A DNA stretch of 64,000 nucleotides, from NCBI RefSeq assembly GCF_036203305.1, contig NZ_CP108131.1:8556001-8620000 (forward strand), in the 5' to 3' direction. Below the pieces are notes generated by a model that did not search any database, was not told where the DNA came from, and saw only the letters and a list, made by a program, of their open reading frames with translations. Shown one piece after another: positions 19,185 to 27,550 of the stretch. Numbering within the stretch: position 1 is the first letter of the stretch; the number at the start of each line of letters is the position of its first letter. The DNA comes from Streptomyces sp. NBC_00190 (GTDB taxonomy: Bacteria > Actinomycetota > Actinomycetes > Streptomycetales > Streptomycetaceae). The position numbers and the translations under genes are program-made.

Positions 19185-20630
19185 CAATGCCGTTGCTTGA
19201 GTTAGTGAACTATCGCGGGATGCAGCGTGATGACCTTGGGTTTGACCCGGCGTGTGGGTTGCCGGTCCCGGGTGTTGATCCGGTAGGAGAGCTTGGAGGA
19301 GTACTTCGAGTCCGGCCGCTTCAGGTGCCGGTCCGCCTCGCGTAGACGCCGGGTGCCGTTGTCCAGCTTGCGGTGCACCTTCGCCGCAAGTACGGCCAGG
19401 AACGTCTTGATCTTCTTGGGTGTGTCCGCGCACTGGCGGACCACGCTGCGGCGTGTGTGCTTGAGGACTTTGACGAACGACACCCGGTCCGGGTCGATAC
19501 CGTTGTCGTCAGCCAGCTTCATGACGACCCGGGTCAGGCAGTGGTGCACCGTCAGATGCGCCCAGACCTCCTGCCGGACAAGGGCGGGGTCGCCAGAACG
19601 CAGGACTTCGGCCGGTCCGCGCTGGAACGTCTTGATCTGCCGAAACGCCGACTCCGCCTCCCATCTTTCCCGGTACAGAGCTGACAGCTCCGACGCCGGA
19701 TACTCCACCGGGTCCAGCAGGTCGGTCAGCAGCCTGACCACCTCACCGCCGTTGACGCGGTACTCGATCACCCGGACCAGCACACCGCCGGGGTGCGCAC
19801 CCTTCTGGCTAGGCCAGATTCATCCTCGCCGAGTAGGTGCCGTCAGCGAGATGCTCGACCGGACGGTGGGCCACGGGTGAACGGGCCCGGAGCAGGAGAT
19901 GCGACCCGGCTTCCAGATACGCCTTCCATAAGGCGACCCCGGGAAAGTTGCGGTCCATGACCACGAGCATCCCGGCCGCTGAAACGGCCAGAGCAATCGC
20001 GAGTTCACGCTCGCCGCCGTTGAAGCCGCCCACCGCCGCGTCGATCTGCGCGTGGGTGCCGCACTCGGTCAGCGTCACCACCCTCACCTGGGGAAAACCT
20101 GCCGGGTGGCCGTTCTTGACCGGCCCGCCGAACGCGGCCCGGTTCACCTTCGTGTCCGGTGCGTCCAGCACGAACCCGTCTACCGCGGCCAGCCGCATCC
20201 CGCGGTAGAAGGAGTCCTGCAGTCCGACCGGCGCCAACGGGCCGGCCAGCTCCCGGAACACGCCCTCCAACACCAGCGGACCCAGACGCCCGCGCGCCCG
20301 GGTAAACGACGACTTGTTCGGAATGCTTGCACTCAGCTCTGGGACGCTGCCGACCAGGTGTTCAGCGACATCGTCGTAGGAGTCCTGCTGGAACAGTGCC
20401 AGCGCAAGGGTGAAATAGACCATGAACCCAGCGGGCAGAGCGCCGGGCTTCTTGTCCCGGACCCGGCACTTCTCCAGCACCCCGGCGACGAGTTCCGGAG
20501 TCACCCATCGGGTCACTACCCCCAGCCGCACATGATCGGACAACCCCACCCAAGGATGCATGCCCGGCCCAACGACCCCGCCCCTCCAGCGTCACTGCGA
20601 ACTGCTTGACGAGTTCAAGCAACGGCATTG
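19185..20630 (-). mobile_element. IS4-family element with a 10-bp target duplication
   Basis: Perfect 16-base terminal inverted repeats CAATGCCGTTGCTTGA (19185 forward, 20630 reverse) and a perfect 10-base target duplication TGTCCCGGGC on both sides (19175-19184 and 20631-20640). Size is 1446 bp. These are textbook IS4-type termini. The insertion is the youngest readable event in its lineage because its boundaries are undamaged. Confidence 0.95.
19202..20561 (-). pseudogene. IS4-family transposase, one frameshift
   Basis: The first part, 20561-19809, begins SDHVRLGVVTRWVTPELVAG. It carries the IS4-type DDE residues around RLAAVDGFVLDAPDTKVNRA and MLVVMDRNFPGVALW. The second part, in another frame from about 19800 to 19202, has ALYRERWEAESAFRQIKTFQ (the YREK-type Glu signature) and VRQEVWAHLTVHHCLTRVVM. 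The break lies at MNLA / SQKGAHPGGVLVRVIEYRVN near 19797-19803 and would be repaired by one base. Because the ends and target duplication are pristine, the frameshift is either very recent or a sequencing error. Confidence 0.88.
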
Positions 20631-21649
20631 TGTCCCGGGCGGGAAGTGGGCGACGGTGACGGACAAGCCGGACTCGTCGGCGAAGACGGCGAGGTCCATC
20701 TTGAACAGGTGGGAGTCGGCGGAGTTCGCTCCGCCGGAGTCCGCCGTGACCAGCAGCCTGCCAGCGCCGGGGTAGTCCGCCTTGCCCTGGTCGTTCCACC
20801 AGCGGCGCAGGGACTCCACCGCGAAGGCGGCGGTGTTGCGGTTGGTACCCACGTTCACCCAGCCGGTGTCACGTCCAAGGTCGTAGACGCCGTAGGGGAT
20901 GGCGATCGGGGTGTCCGGCCCGGTGAAATCATGGTCCGGAGCGGTGATCGGATCGCCCTTTGGACGGTAGGTACGGCCGGGACGGGCGAACTCGCCGATC
21001 GGTTCCTTCTGCTTCGCATCCACGCTCACCACGGGCAAGCCGCGGGCCAGGAAGAGCTCGGCGGCCGCGTTGATATGCCGGAACTGGGCGTCACGGTCCG
21101 GTGACTGCGAGCCGGCCCGGGTCTTGGCCATGCCCTGCAGACTGAACCCCATCTCCCGCAGCAGCCCGCCGACCACCGGAGCACTGACCGGATGCCCCGC
21201 ATCGCTCAGCTCTCGAGCCAGGTCCCGCAACGACGCCGTCGTCCAGCGCAACGGAGACACCGGATCACCCACCTCCCGCGGCTCGATCAACGCCTCGAGC
21301 GCCGGCCGGAGGCCAGGGTCCCGCTCAGCAGCCGACCTGCGGCCACCACCTGGCCGACGCACCCGGCCCAACGACTCGGCCCCGCTGGCGAGTTCGGTGC
21401 ATCCCCGCGCGACGGTCGACTCCGAGACCTCCGCCAGCCTGGCCACCGCCACGATCCCGCCGTGCCCCAGCGCCTCGGCCTCCGACGCCAGATACAAACG
21501 ACGCTGCCGCTCATCCAGATGCGGCAACAACGCCGCGAACTTCACGTCCAGGACCGCCAGGTCCTCCTCAGAAATCCCCACAACAGACCACGTATCACGG
21601 TACGTACGGCAGCCACACCGAAAACCGTCAGTAATTCACTGACGGCTCC

Positions 21650-21949
21650 TCACCAGCGCGTCTCCCCGGCGAAATACCGGGCCGCCTTGCGGAGGATGTC
21701 GCGCTCTTCCTCCAGCTCACGGATCCTCTTCCGCGCCGCGGCCAGCTCCACGCCGGCACCATCAGCCTGCGCAGCGGCCGGAGGCGCGGAGTGGGCACCG
21801 GGGCCGCGGCCGTCGGCGGCCCGGATCCAGTTCCGCAGCGTCTCGGTGTTCACCCCGAGATCACCAGCGACCGACTTGATCGTCACTCCCGGACGCGACC
21901 GGTACAACGCGACCGCGTCCGCCTTGCACTCGGCGGGGTAATGCTTCAT
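21650..21949 (-). CDS. IS3-family transposase OrfA
   Basis: About 99 residues from ATG 21949 (MKHYPAECKADAVALYRSRP). A helix-turn-helix follows: VAGDLGVNTETLRNWIRAAD. The C-terminal helix (RKRIRELEEERDILRKAARY) is the usual leucine-zipper-like segment for dimerisation and frameshifting into OrfB. It ends AGETRW with the stop at the edge of the ISAzo13 insertion. OrfA is intact, but the downstream OrfB is broken twice, so no full transposase can be made. Confidence 0.85.
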   Translation of the reverse strand: MKHYPAECKADAVALYRSRPGVTIKSVAGDLGVNTETLRNWIRAADGRGPGAHSAPPAAAQADGAGVELAAARKRIRELEEERDILRKAARYFAGETRW

Positions 21950-22005
21950 CCCCACGGGGACTCCATTCTCCTGGACCATCAAGATCCAAGTCTCTCCGGT
22001 GTCCA

Positions 22006-22330
22006 AAACCCGGGGTCAAGGCCCGGCTGCTCTCGCTTGCCCTGGAGGCGCTCAGGCTTGGAACCACCGTGGTCCTGGATTTCGGATGCTGGTCTCGTGT
22101 TGAGAGGTCCGCAATCCGATGGCTGGCGGTTGCCGGTGGACCTGGAAACCCAGCGCGCGAGGATCGTCCGTCGCCAGTCGCTCACTCCGGATCAGACCTT
22201 CCCGATGAGCGAGGCGGACCTCTTGAACTGGAGGAAGCTGTTCGAGGAGCCGGATGCTGCAGAACTCGATGGGGATGAGATTGGCCCCCGCCTCCTGATT
22301 GGCAGGGTTGGCCCGAGTGGGCCGCCGATC
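22006..22330 (+). pseudogene. C-terminal part of an AAA/kinase-like ATP-binding protein
   Basis: Directly after the IS3 end the plus strand reads VKARLLSLALEALRLGTTVV, LDFGCWSRVERSAIRW. In another frame it continues LPVDLETQRARIVRRQSLTP, then QTFPMSEADLLNWRKLFEEP. This is the middle and C-terminal half of small P-loop kinase-like proteins (zeta-toxin / phosphotransferase type), where 'VILDFGxWSRxER' follows the P-loop domain. The Walker A part is missing and the frame breaks near 22120. The 3' end runs up to the next IS5 element. Confidence 0.65.
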
Positions 22331-22438
22331 GGTGGCCATCTTTCAGTGGTCGTTAAGTCCGACTTCTCTTCGTTCGTGATCGCTCGATCGTGGTACTGAT
22401 CGCGGTCCGGCCTGCCCGATGGGCATGTCCATGTTGAG

Positions 22439-23301
22439 ATGCGGGGCGTGAAGAGAGAGCCGTATCTCAGCGACTTGTCGGACGGGCAGTGGGCGTTGAT
22501 CGAGCCGATGATCACGGCCTGGAAACAGGGCCGGGTGGCGCGGTCGGCGACCGGGGATCCCGGGTCTTGTGACCTGAGGGAGGTCGTGAACGCGATCTTC
22601 TATCAGAACCGGACGGGCTGTCAGTGGCGCATGCTGCCGCATGACCTGCCGGCCTGGTCGGCGGTGTTCTACTCTTCAGGTTGTGGCGCGAGGATGGGCT
22701 CGACCAGCGGATTCAGGAACTCCTGCGCTGCCAGGTCCGGGAGAAAGCCCGCCGATTAGAGGACCCGTCCCTCGTGATCATCGACACCCAGTCCGTCCGC
22801 GCCGCGGCGGGTTTCCCCAGGACCACGACGGGGCTGGACGCGAACAAGAAGGTGTCGGGGCGCAAGCGGGGACTGGCCGTCGACGTGCTGGGGCTGATCA
22901 TCGGCGTCGTCGTCATGGCCGCCTCGGCGCACGACAACGCCGCCGGCACCGCCCTGCTCGACCAGGCCGCCGAGCGGTGCGGAATGCGCCTGGAGAAAGC
23001 CCTGGTCGACCAAGGCTTCAAGGAAGCGGTCATCGTTCACGGCGCACTGCTGGACATCGGCGTCGAGGTCGTCCGCCGCAACCCTGCCGACCAGGGCAAA
23101 GGGTTCGTCCCGCAGCCCAAGCGGTGGGTGGTCGAGCAGACGAATGGCACGCTGATGCTCCACCGGCGCCTGACCCGTGAGTACGACCACCGGCCTGACA
23201 CCTCCGCCTCGCGCGTCTACTGGGCCTCCACCGCGAACATGGCCCGGCGCCTCACCACGCCCACGCCGGCCTGGCGCGACACCATCGGGCTGGCCGCGTG
23301 A
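22439..23301 (+). pseudogene. IS5-family transposase, frameshifted
   Basis: The first frame (22439-22675) gives [20 protein letters not shown], then [20 protein letters not shown]. The second (from about 22675) gives [37 protein letters not shown] (first Asp), ANKKVSGRKRGLAVDVLGLI, and PKRWVVEQTNGTLMLHRRLT (Glu). The frames meet at ttctactcttcagg, where one missing base (tac-tac-ttc) explains the break; there is no programmed-frameshift signal. Probably inactive unless the missing base is a sequencing error. Confidence 0.88.
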
Positions 23302-23696
23302 ACATCACCGAACTCCTGGTGGACCTTCACATCCGGGAGAACGAGGCCACGGCCCGGGCGGACGAACTCCGCAATCAGATCGCGCACTTCACTGCCATTC
23401 TCACCGAGACCGAAGCGCATCTTGCGGACCTGGCCACCACCCGCAAGATCATCGCCGAACTCGCACCGACCGGGACCGAACCCGATCCACCTGAGTCGAG
23501 CACTGCCTACCAAACCATCGTGAACACTTTCAACCAGCACCCCGACCAGGTGTTCCGGGCCCGCGAGCTGCACGAACTCCTCGGCATGCCCACCGACGAG
23601 GCATCCGTCAACATCACCCGCAGCCGCCTCAGACGCCTCACCCGTCAAGGCTTCCTCACCCAACCCGGACGAGGCCGCTACCAGAAACGGACTTAA
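23298..23696 (+). CDS. IS5 passenger protein, coiled coil plus winged-helix-like domain
   Basis: 132 residues from GTG 23298, overlapping the transposase stop by four bases and so probably translationally coupled. The N-terminal half is a charged coiled coil (NEATARADELRNQIAHFTAI, LTETEAHLADLATTRKIIAE). The C-terminal half resembles a winged helix (IVNTFNQHPDQVFRARELHE, VNITRSRLRRLTRQGFLTQP, then GRGRYQKR). It lies inside the IS5 inverted repeats. A clear relative, with the same two-part layout and matching landmarks, lies inside the other IS5 element at 60163-60657. Role unknown; a regulator or accessory factor of transposition is plausible. Confidence 0.7.
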   Translation: MNITELLVDLHIRENEATARADELRNQIAHFTAILTETEAHLADLATTRKIIAELAPTGTEPDPPESSTAYQTIVNTFNQHPDQVFRARELHELLGMPTDEASVNITRSRLRRLTRQGFLTQPGRGRYQKRT

Positions 23697-23957
23697 CGCC
23701 CACTCAGTGCCTGCTCCTGAGGCGGGGGTTCGTGGGACCTCAGCCGGCGGGGGCCGGGTCCATGGAGCGTCGGCGTCGAGGGATGAGATGAGCTTCGACG
23801 AGAACCGTCTGTTCGCGAGCAGCGCTTCGCGAGGAGAGTCGCGTCATTCAACCACCGTGGCAGGAATGACGCTTGGTTCCTTGTGAGCACCTGTTCCATA
23901 TGGCGGCGCCCGGCCGGGAGGTGTGTCCGGCCGGGCCCTGTCACTCGGTGGTGTGGG

Positions 23958-26900
23958 TTATCCGATGGTGAGGAAGGTGTTCCAGCCGTCTTCGTCGATG
24001 CCGGTGGCGGTGCCCGGCATGTGGTCGGTCGCGCCCGGGAAGAGGTACTGGTTCCCGTTGACGCTGGTGACCCAGATGTCGGGGACACCGTCTCCGTTGG
24101 CGTCGGGCGTGCCTAGGACCAGAGGGAGTTCGGCTCTGCTCCAGTACGTGGTCGCGTAGGTGTTGTCCTTGCCGTCAGCGGAGTTTGCGGCGGAGCTGAG
24201 CGAGGTCATGTCCGCGCCGCCGTTGGCGCCCGGCTTGCCCCTGCGCAGGAGCAGGCCGCGGTTGGGGTCCGCGTCGTTGCGGTAGAGGAGGTCCGGTACT
24301 CCGTCGCCGGAGATGTCGCGGACGCTGACGATGTCGCGGGGCGTCCAGGTGGTCGCGATCTTCTTCACCGTGGTGAAGCTCGCTCCGGTGTAGCCGGTGA
24401 AGGCCCACAGCCCGTCGGCGTCGAGGGCGAACATGTCGGCGAAGCCGTCGCCGTCGACATCCTCACTGACGACGATCTGCCGGAAGATCAAGGGGTCGGG
24501 TGCGCCTGCGGGCAGGAGGATTTCCATGCGGCGGCCGACGTCGAACTGGCCGGTGCCGGTGCCCGGGTAGACGTAGAACTTTCCGTCGGGCATCCGGGCG
24601 ATGAGGTCGGTGAGCCCGTCACCGGGGAACCAGTCGGTGGAGTGTCCGATGAGCGCGGACTTTCCGGTCGTCGGGTCCTTCCAGTAGCCGGGGGCCACGG
24701 GTGTGCCGTTCTCGACGGCGCCGGGGACGTAGGCGTCGGTGTCGCCGTTCCCGTCGCCGGCGTAGGTGCGCAGGTTGCCGTCCTTGTCGATGGCGAGGAT
24801 GTCGGGGTGCCCGTCACCGGTGACGTCGCCGGGTTTGTCGAGGCCGGCGCGTGGCTTGGCGTAGAAGCGGTACTCGGTGGGGGCGGAGATGTTGCCGGCC
24901 TTATTGGCCGTGCGGACGTACAGGACGTTGGGGCCGGCGGTGTCGACCTGGAGGCTGATGGTGGCCAGGTCGCCGCTGGAGGGTGTGGCTGTGTGCTGGT
25001 AGACGGGCCGGTTCAGGCCCCACTGGTATTCAAGGATGTCCTCGGCCTTGGCGCCGTTGCCGCGGATGTCGATTTTCTGACCGGCCGTGCCGGCGGCGTT
25101 CACGCTCCATTGGGTGTGGTTGGGGCCGGGTTCCGGGAAGTCGGTGGAGGCGACGGCGGGGTTGGGCGGGACGGTGTGGTCGACGGTGAAGGTGCACCAG
25201 CCGCCGCCACCGGAATCCAAGGGCCCGCTGCCCGGGGACCCCGCGGTGGTCGTGTCCCTGGTGCGGGAGAGCCAGTAGTACTTGTGGCCGGATTCGAACG
25301 TGTCGAAGGCGAGTTCCCTGCTGACCACTCCGTCGCTGTTCGGCGGCAGCCATTCGTTGTGCTTCTGCGCACCGCTCGCGGCGTCCCAGATCTCGATCTG
25401 CACCCCGGTCAGGTCAAGGGGGCCATCGCGGTCGGTGCCCTTGACCTGGAAGGTCACGTTGGTCTTGCCGATGCTGGTGCCTGCGCCGGTGGTGAGGCAG
25501 GGACCGCCCGGGAAGGTCTGCATGTTCGCCGCGATGGGGGTGTCGGGCGGAGTGTTGTAGGTGATGTCGATGTACGGGGCGGTCTCGCCGTTGGCGAGGA
25601 GCTTCTTCCAGTAGTACGAGTCCGACTCGTTCGGGGCCGCGAAGCCCAGGGACAGTGCGCCCCAGCGGCTGTTCGCCGCGTCGGTGACCAGGCCCCTGAT
25701 GTCGGTGGCGATCCAGTTGTCCGGGCAGGCGCTGCTGTAGCCGTAGCCGGCGTAGTCGCTGGCCACCTTTCTGGTCCAGTAGCCGGTCGTGTTGTTCCAG
25801 GTGCTCGACGAGCTGATGTAGGGAGTCGAGTAGATGTCCATCTGCTTCTGGGAGCAGGACCACGAGTACGTCTGCAGGGCCCGGACGCTGGCGGAGATGA
25901 CGTTGGCGCCGTGGAGTTCGCTGCCGAAATCGAAGTTGAAGATGGAACGGGACGTGCCACCGGTGGTGGACTCGTATCCGACACGCGCCTCGTTCGTGCC
26001 GCTCGCGTTGTAGTTCTGCCCGTTGTAGAAGCTGGAGTTGCCCTCGGTTTTGTAGAGCAGCGTCCACGAGCGCTTGTGCCCCTTGAACGAGGGGTCGATG
26101 AACACCGGGTACACCGTTTCCGGTGCGCTCAGCAGGCCGGTGTCGGGGGTGAGGGACAGCACGTTGTCGGCGAGGGCGGGTTTGGCGGGCTTCAGGCGTG
26201 CGCCTTCCGCTCCGGCCAGGCCGGCCATGGCGAGAGTGGGGTGCTGCGCCGCCTTGCCGGTGGGCTCCCAGGCAGGCTCATGGTCGGTGGTGGCGACCTT
26301 GCCGCTGGAATCCCACATCATCGGGGTCGGCGAGCCGGCGACTTCCTCGTCCTGCGTGTTGCGGGCGCTGAGCGCGCCCGACTCGGCGTCGAGGCGGAAG
26401 GCCAGGTCGGGTGAGGCCAGCCGGTACTTCAGCTCGCCGAGCAGCGGGTCGGCGGCGGCCTGGCGGTCCTTGACGACCAGGACATGCGAGTAGCCGCCGT
26501 CCTGCGCGGTCATCACGAGGTCGATCCCGGGACGCACGTTCTCGTACAGAGCCCGGGGGCCGTCGATCACCGGTTCCGGCAGGGTTCCCGGCCAGGAGAC
26601 GACCATGTCGTGGCCGTCGGTGTTCAGCCGGACCAGCTCAGTCCACACCTCGCCGGGTGTGTCCTGGCGGAGCGCCACCCGGGTGACGGAGCGCGAGGAG
26701 CGCTCCCCGCCACTGGCGGCATGCTGCTTGGTCCCGGCGCTGAAGACGACGCGGCCGTTGACGGCCTTCGCCGCATATCCTGCCTCCACCCGGTGGAGGC
26801 CGGTGTCGATCGGCTTCCACCAACCATCCACCTTGGCGCGGAAGGCCGCGTTGAAGACCTGCTTGCGGTACGAGCCATCAGGCCGGGCCCACGTCGTGGT

Positions 26901-27185
26901 GTTCGCGCTGCGCGCCGCTGTGACCTCGACCTCCTTGCCGGACTTCTCGGCCAGACGCCGCGCCTCCGGCTCGGCCACGGGCGCTTCCTCGCCGGGCCGG
27001 GCCTGCGGCTTCCCGCTCCCGGTGACGTGTACGCCTACCGGAACCGCGACGGCTACCGTGAGGAGAGCGGCCAGAGCGCCCAGTGTCCGGCGCCGCTTGA
27101 ACCATCGTGTTGCCGGGTCGGCGGCAACTTCCGTTTCCGCAGATGCTGTTGGCGGACTTTCATCCACGGATTCACTGACAGACAC
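23958..27185 (-). CDS. Large secreted or surface protein with DNRLRE-type and FG-GAP/VCBS repeats
   Basis: About 1075 residues from GTG 27185 (ggggag nine bases upstream); ATG 27281 would add 32 residues. An N-terminal cytoplasmic stretch with WFKRRRTLG precedes a hydrophobic anchor or signal segment. The middle resembles a DNRLRE module of secreted actinobacterial proteins (FNFDFGSELHGANVISASVR, then YSWSCSQKQMDIYSTPYISS). Ig-like segments follow. The C-terminal 300 residues contain calcium-binding FG-GAP repeats (GDVTGDGHPDILAIDKDGNL, SEDVDGDGFADMFALDADGL, RDISGDGVPDLLYRNDADPN, PDANGDGVPDIWVTSVNGNQ). It is transcribed divergently from the Rhs toxin. Proteins of this build often sit beside Rhs genes in Streptomyces, which suggests a role in display or target binding. 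Confidence 0.8.
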   Translation of the reverse strand: MSVSESVDESPPTASAETEVAADPATRWFKRRRTLGALAALLTVAVAVPVGVHVTGSGKPQARPGEEAPVAEPEARRLAEKSGKEVEVTAARSANTTTWARPDGSYRKQVFNAAFRAKVDGWWKPIDTGLHRVEAGYAAKAVNGRVVFSAGTKQHAASGGERSSRSVTRVALRQDTPGEVWTELVRLNTDGHDMVVSWPGTLPEPVIDGPRALYENVRPGIDLVMTAQDGGYSHVLVVKDRQAAADPLLGELKYRLASPDLAFRLDAESGALSARNTQDEEVAGSPTPMMWDSSGKVATTDHEPAWEPTGKAAQHPTLAMAGLAGAEGARLKPAKPALADNVLSLTPDTGLLSAPETVYPVFIDPSFKGHKRSWTLLYKTEGNSSFYNGQNYNASGTNEARVGYESTTGGTSRSIFNFDFGSELHGANVISASVRALQTYSWSCSQKQMDIYSTPYISSSSTWNNTTGYWTRKVASDYAGYGYSSACPDNWIATDIRGLVTDAANSRWGALSLGFAAPNESDSYYWKKLLANGETAPYIDITYNTPPDTPIAANMQTFPGGPCLTTGAGTSIGKTNVTFQVKGTDRDGPLDLTGVQIEIWDAASGAQKHNEWLPPNSDGVVSRELAFDTFESGHKYYWLSRTRDTTTAGSPGSGPLDSGGGGWCTFTVDHTVPPNPAVASTDFPEPGPNHTQWSVNAAGTAGQKIDIRGNGAKAEDILEYQWGLNRPVYQHTATPSSGDLATISLQVDTAGPNVLYVRTANKAGNISAPTEYRFYAKPRAGLDKPGDVTGDGHPDILAIDKDGNLRTYAGDGNGDTDAYVPGAVENGTPVAPGYWKDPTTGKSALIGHSTDWFPGDGLTDLIARMPDGKFYVYPGTGTGQFDVGRRMEILLPAGAPDPLIFRQIVVSEDVDGDGFADMFALDADGLWAFTGYTGASFTTVKKIATTWTPRDIVSVRDISGDGVPDLLYRNDADPNRGLLLRRGKPGANGGADMTSLSSAANSADGKDNTYATTYWSRAELPLVLGTPDANGDGVPDIWVTSVNGNQYLFPGATDHMPGTATGIDEDGWNTFLTIG

Positions 27186-27550
27186 AGGCGTACTTCTCCC
27201 CCCTCGGGCACACAACTCGAGCAGCCCTCGGTACTCACAAATTTGTTTCGGCCACCGGCCGAGAAGACGTGAAAAGTGCACTCCCGCACGTCATTGCATA
27301 GACGGGGTGCGAGCCGAGCATGAACCATCCCGCCGACATCTTCACCCCCCACACCCACGCCCTGACGTGGCACTTCCAGCCGATTTGCATCAATTGCCCC
27401 ACCCTATGCAACGGGTAAGGTGATAAAGTCCACAAGGGATATCGGAACCGTTGGTTTTCCTGGCTTTCGGACTGACAATCAGCTGGCTAATTGTCAGTTT
27501 CCTGCCGGCCGTGCGCCCTCGGCCGCGGCGGCAGAGCGTGGGGGGTCCAC
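27186..27550. promoter_or_regulatory. Divergent promoter region of the surface protein and the Rhs gene
   Basis: A 365-base gap, noticeably richer in A/T than the flanking genes, separates two very large divergent genes and must hold both promoters. I could not pick convincing -35/-10 hexamers or an operator. Confidence 0.4.

Larger units (their letters stand above)
18437..21581 (-). pseudogene. ISAzo13-family transposase, split by an IS4 insertion
   Basis: The N-terminal part (21581 to about 20631) reads DLAVLDVKFAALLPHLDERQ, RLAEVSESTVARGCTELASG, VVSVDAKQKEPIGEF and YGVYDLGRDTGWVNVGT, typical of ISAzo13 (Rhodopirellula-type) DDE transposases. It breaks at VAHFPPGT. On the far side of the IS4 the frame resumes (19184 downward) with SKWNKVEHRLFSRITHSLRG, RPLTSYEVLIQTISATRT and HGEWNYTITP. 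An extension then contains LTREEFDQLVLQLEPCRQIL and ends near 18437. The two halves join exactly if the insertion is removed, so the transposase was intact before IS4 arrived. Confidence 0.85.
18426..21649 (-). mobile_element. ISAzo13-family element inserted at the IS3 orfA/orfB junction, itself interrupted by IS4
   Basis: Imperfect ends ggggttgtcaatcaactactg (18426) and ggagccgtcagtgaattactg (back from 21649) are related (15 of 21). The trinucleotide TCA flanks both sides (18423-18425 and 21650-21652), and removing the element restores ...GGTGAACCGC... across the IS3 OrfA/OrfB junction. Without the nested IS4 and its duplicated target the element is about 1.77 kb. Confidence 0.85.
16024..22005 (-). 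mobile_element. IS3-family element interrupted by IS30 and by ISAzo13(+IS4)
   Basis: The outer layer of a nested cluster. Related termini are visible as tgaacac at 16024 and, on the other strand from 22005, tggacac. OrfA is 21650-21949 (MKHYPAECKADAVALYRSRP and a helix-turn-helix), ending with a leucine-rich stretch and AGETRW. OrfB resumes at about 18425 (CQFVGDHQRRFGV, TYGAPRITAELRDEGERINH, VMHTDHGSQ). It is interrupted by IS30 and finishes at 16339-16033 (YTSRAFAEICRSAG, DNAAAESFNAAFKRETLKG). Subtracting the guests leaves about 1.26 kb, a normal IS3 size. Neither the OrfA/OrfB junction nor OrfB is intact, so the host element is inactive. Confidence 0.9.
22345..23704 (+). mobile_element. 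IS5-family element carrying a passenger gene
   Basis: Inverted termini can be read as agtggtcgttaagtccg at 22345 and agtgggcgttaagtccg back from 23704 (16 of 17 identical). Inside lie a frameshifted IS5 transposase and, overlapping its end, a small coiled-coil/helix-turn-helix gene. The size of 1360 bp is longer than transposase-only IS5 relatives because of the passenger. Confidence 0.85.

Noticed and set aside
24642..26414. 590-codon plus-strand open frame antisense to the FG-GAP protein
   Set aside because: Gly/Val-rich antisense artefact; the minus strand has repeated DxDGDGxxD motifs.
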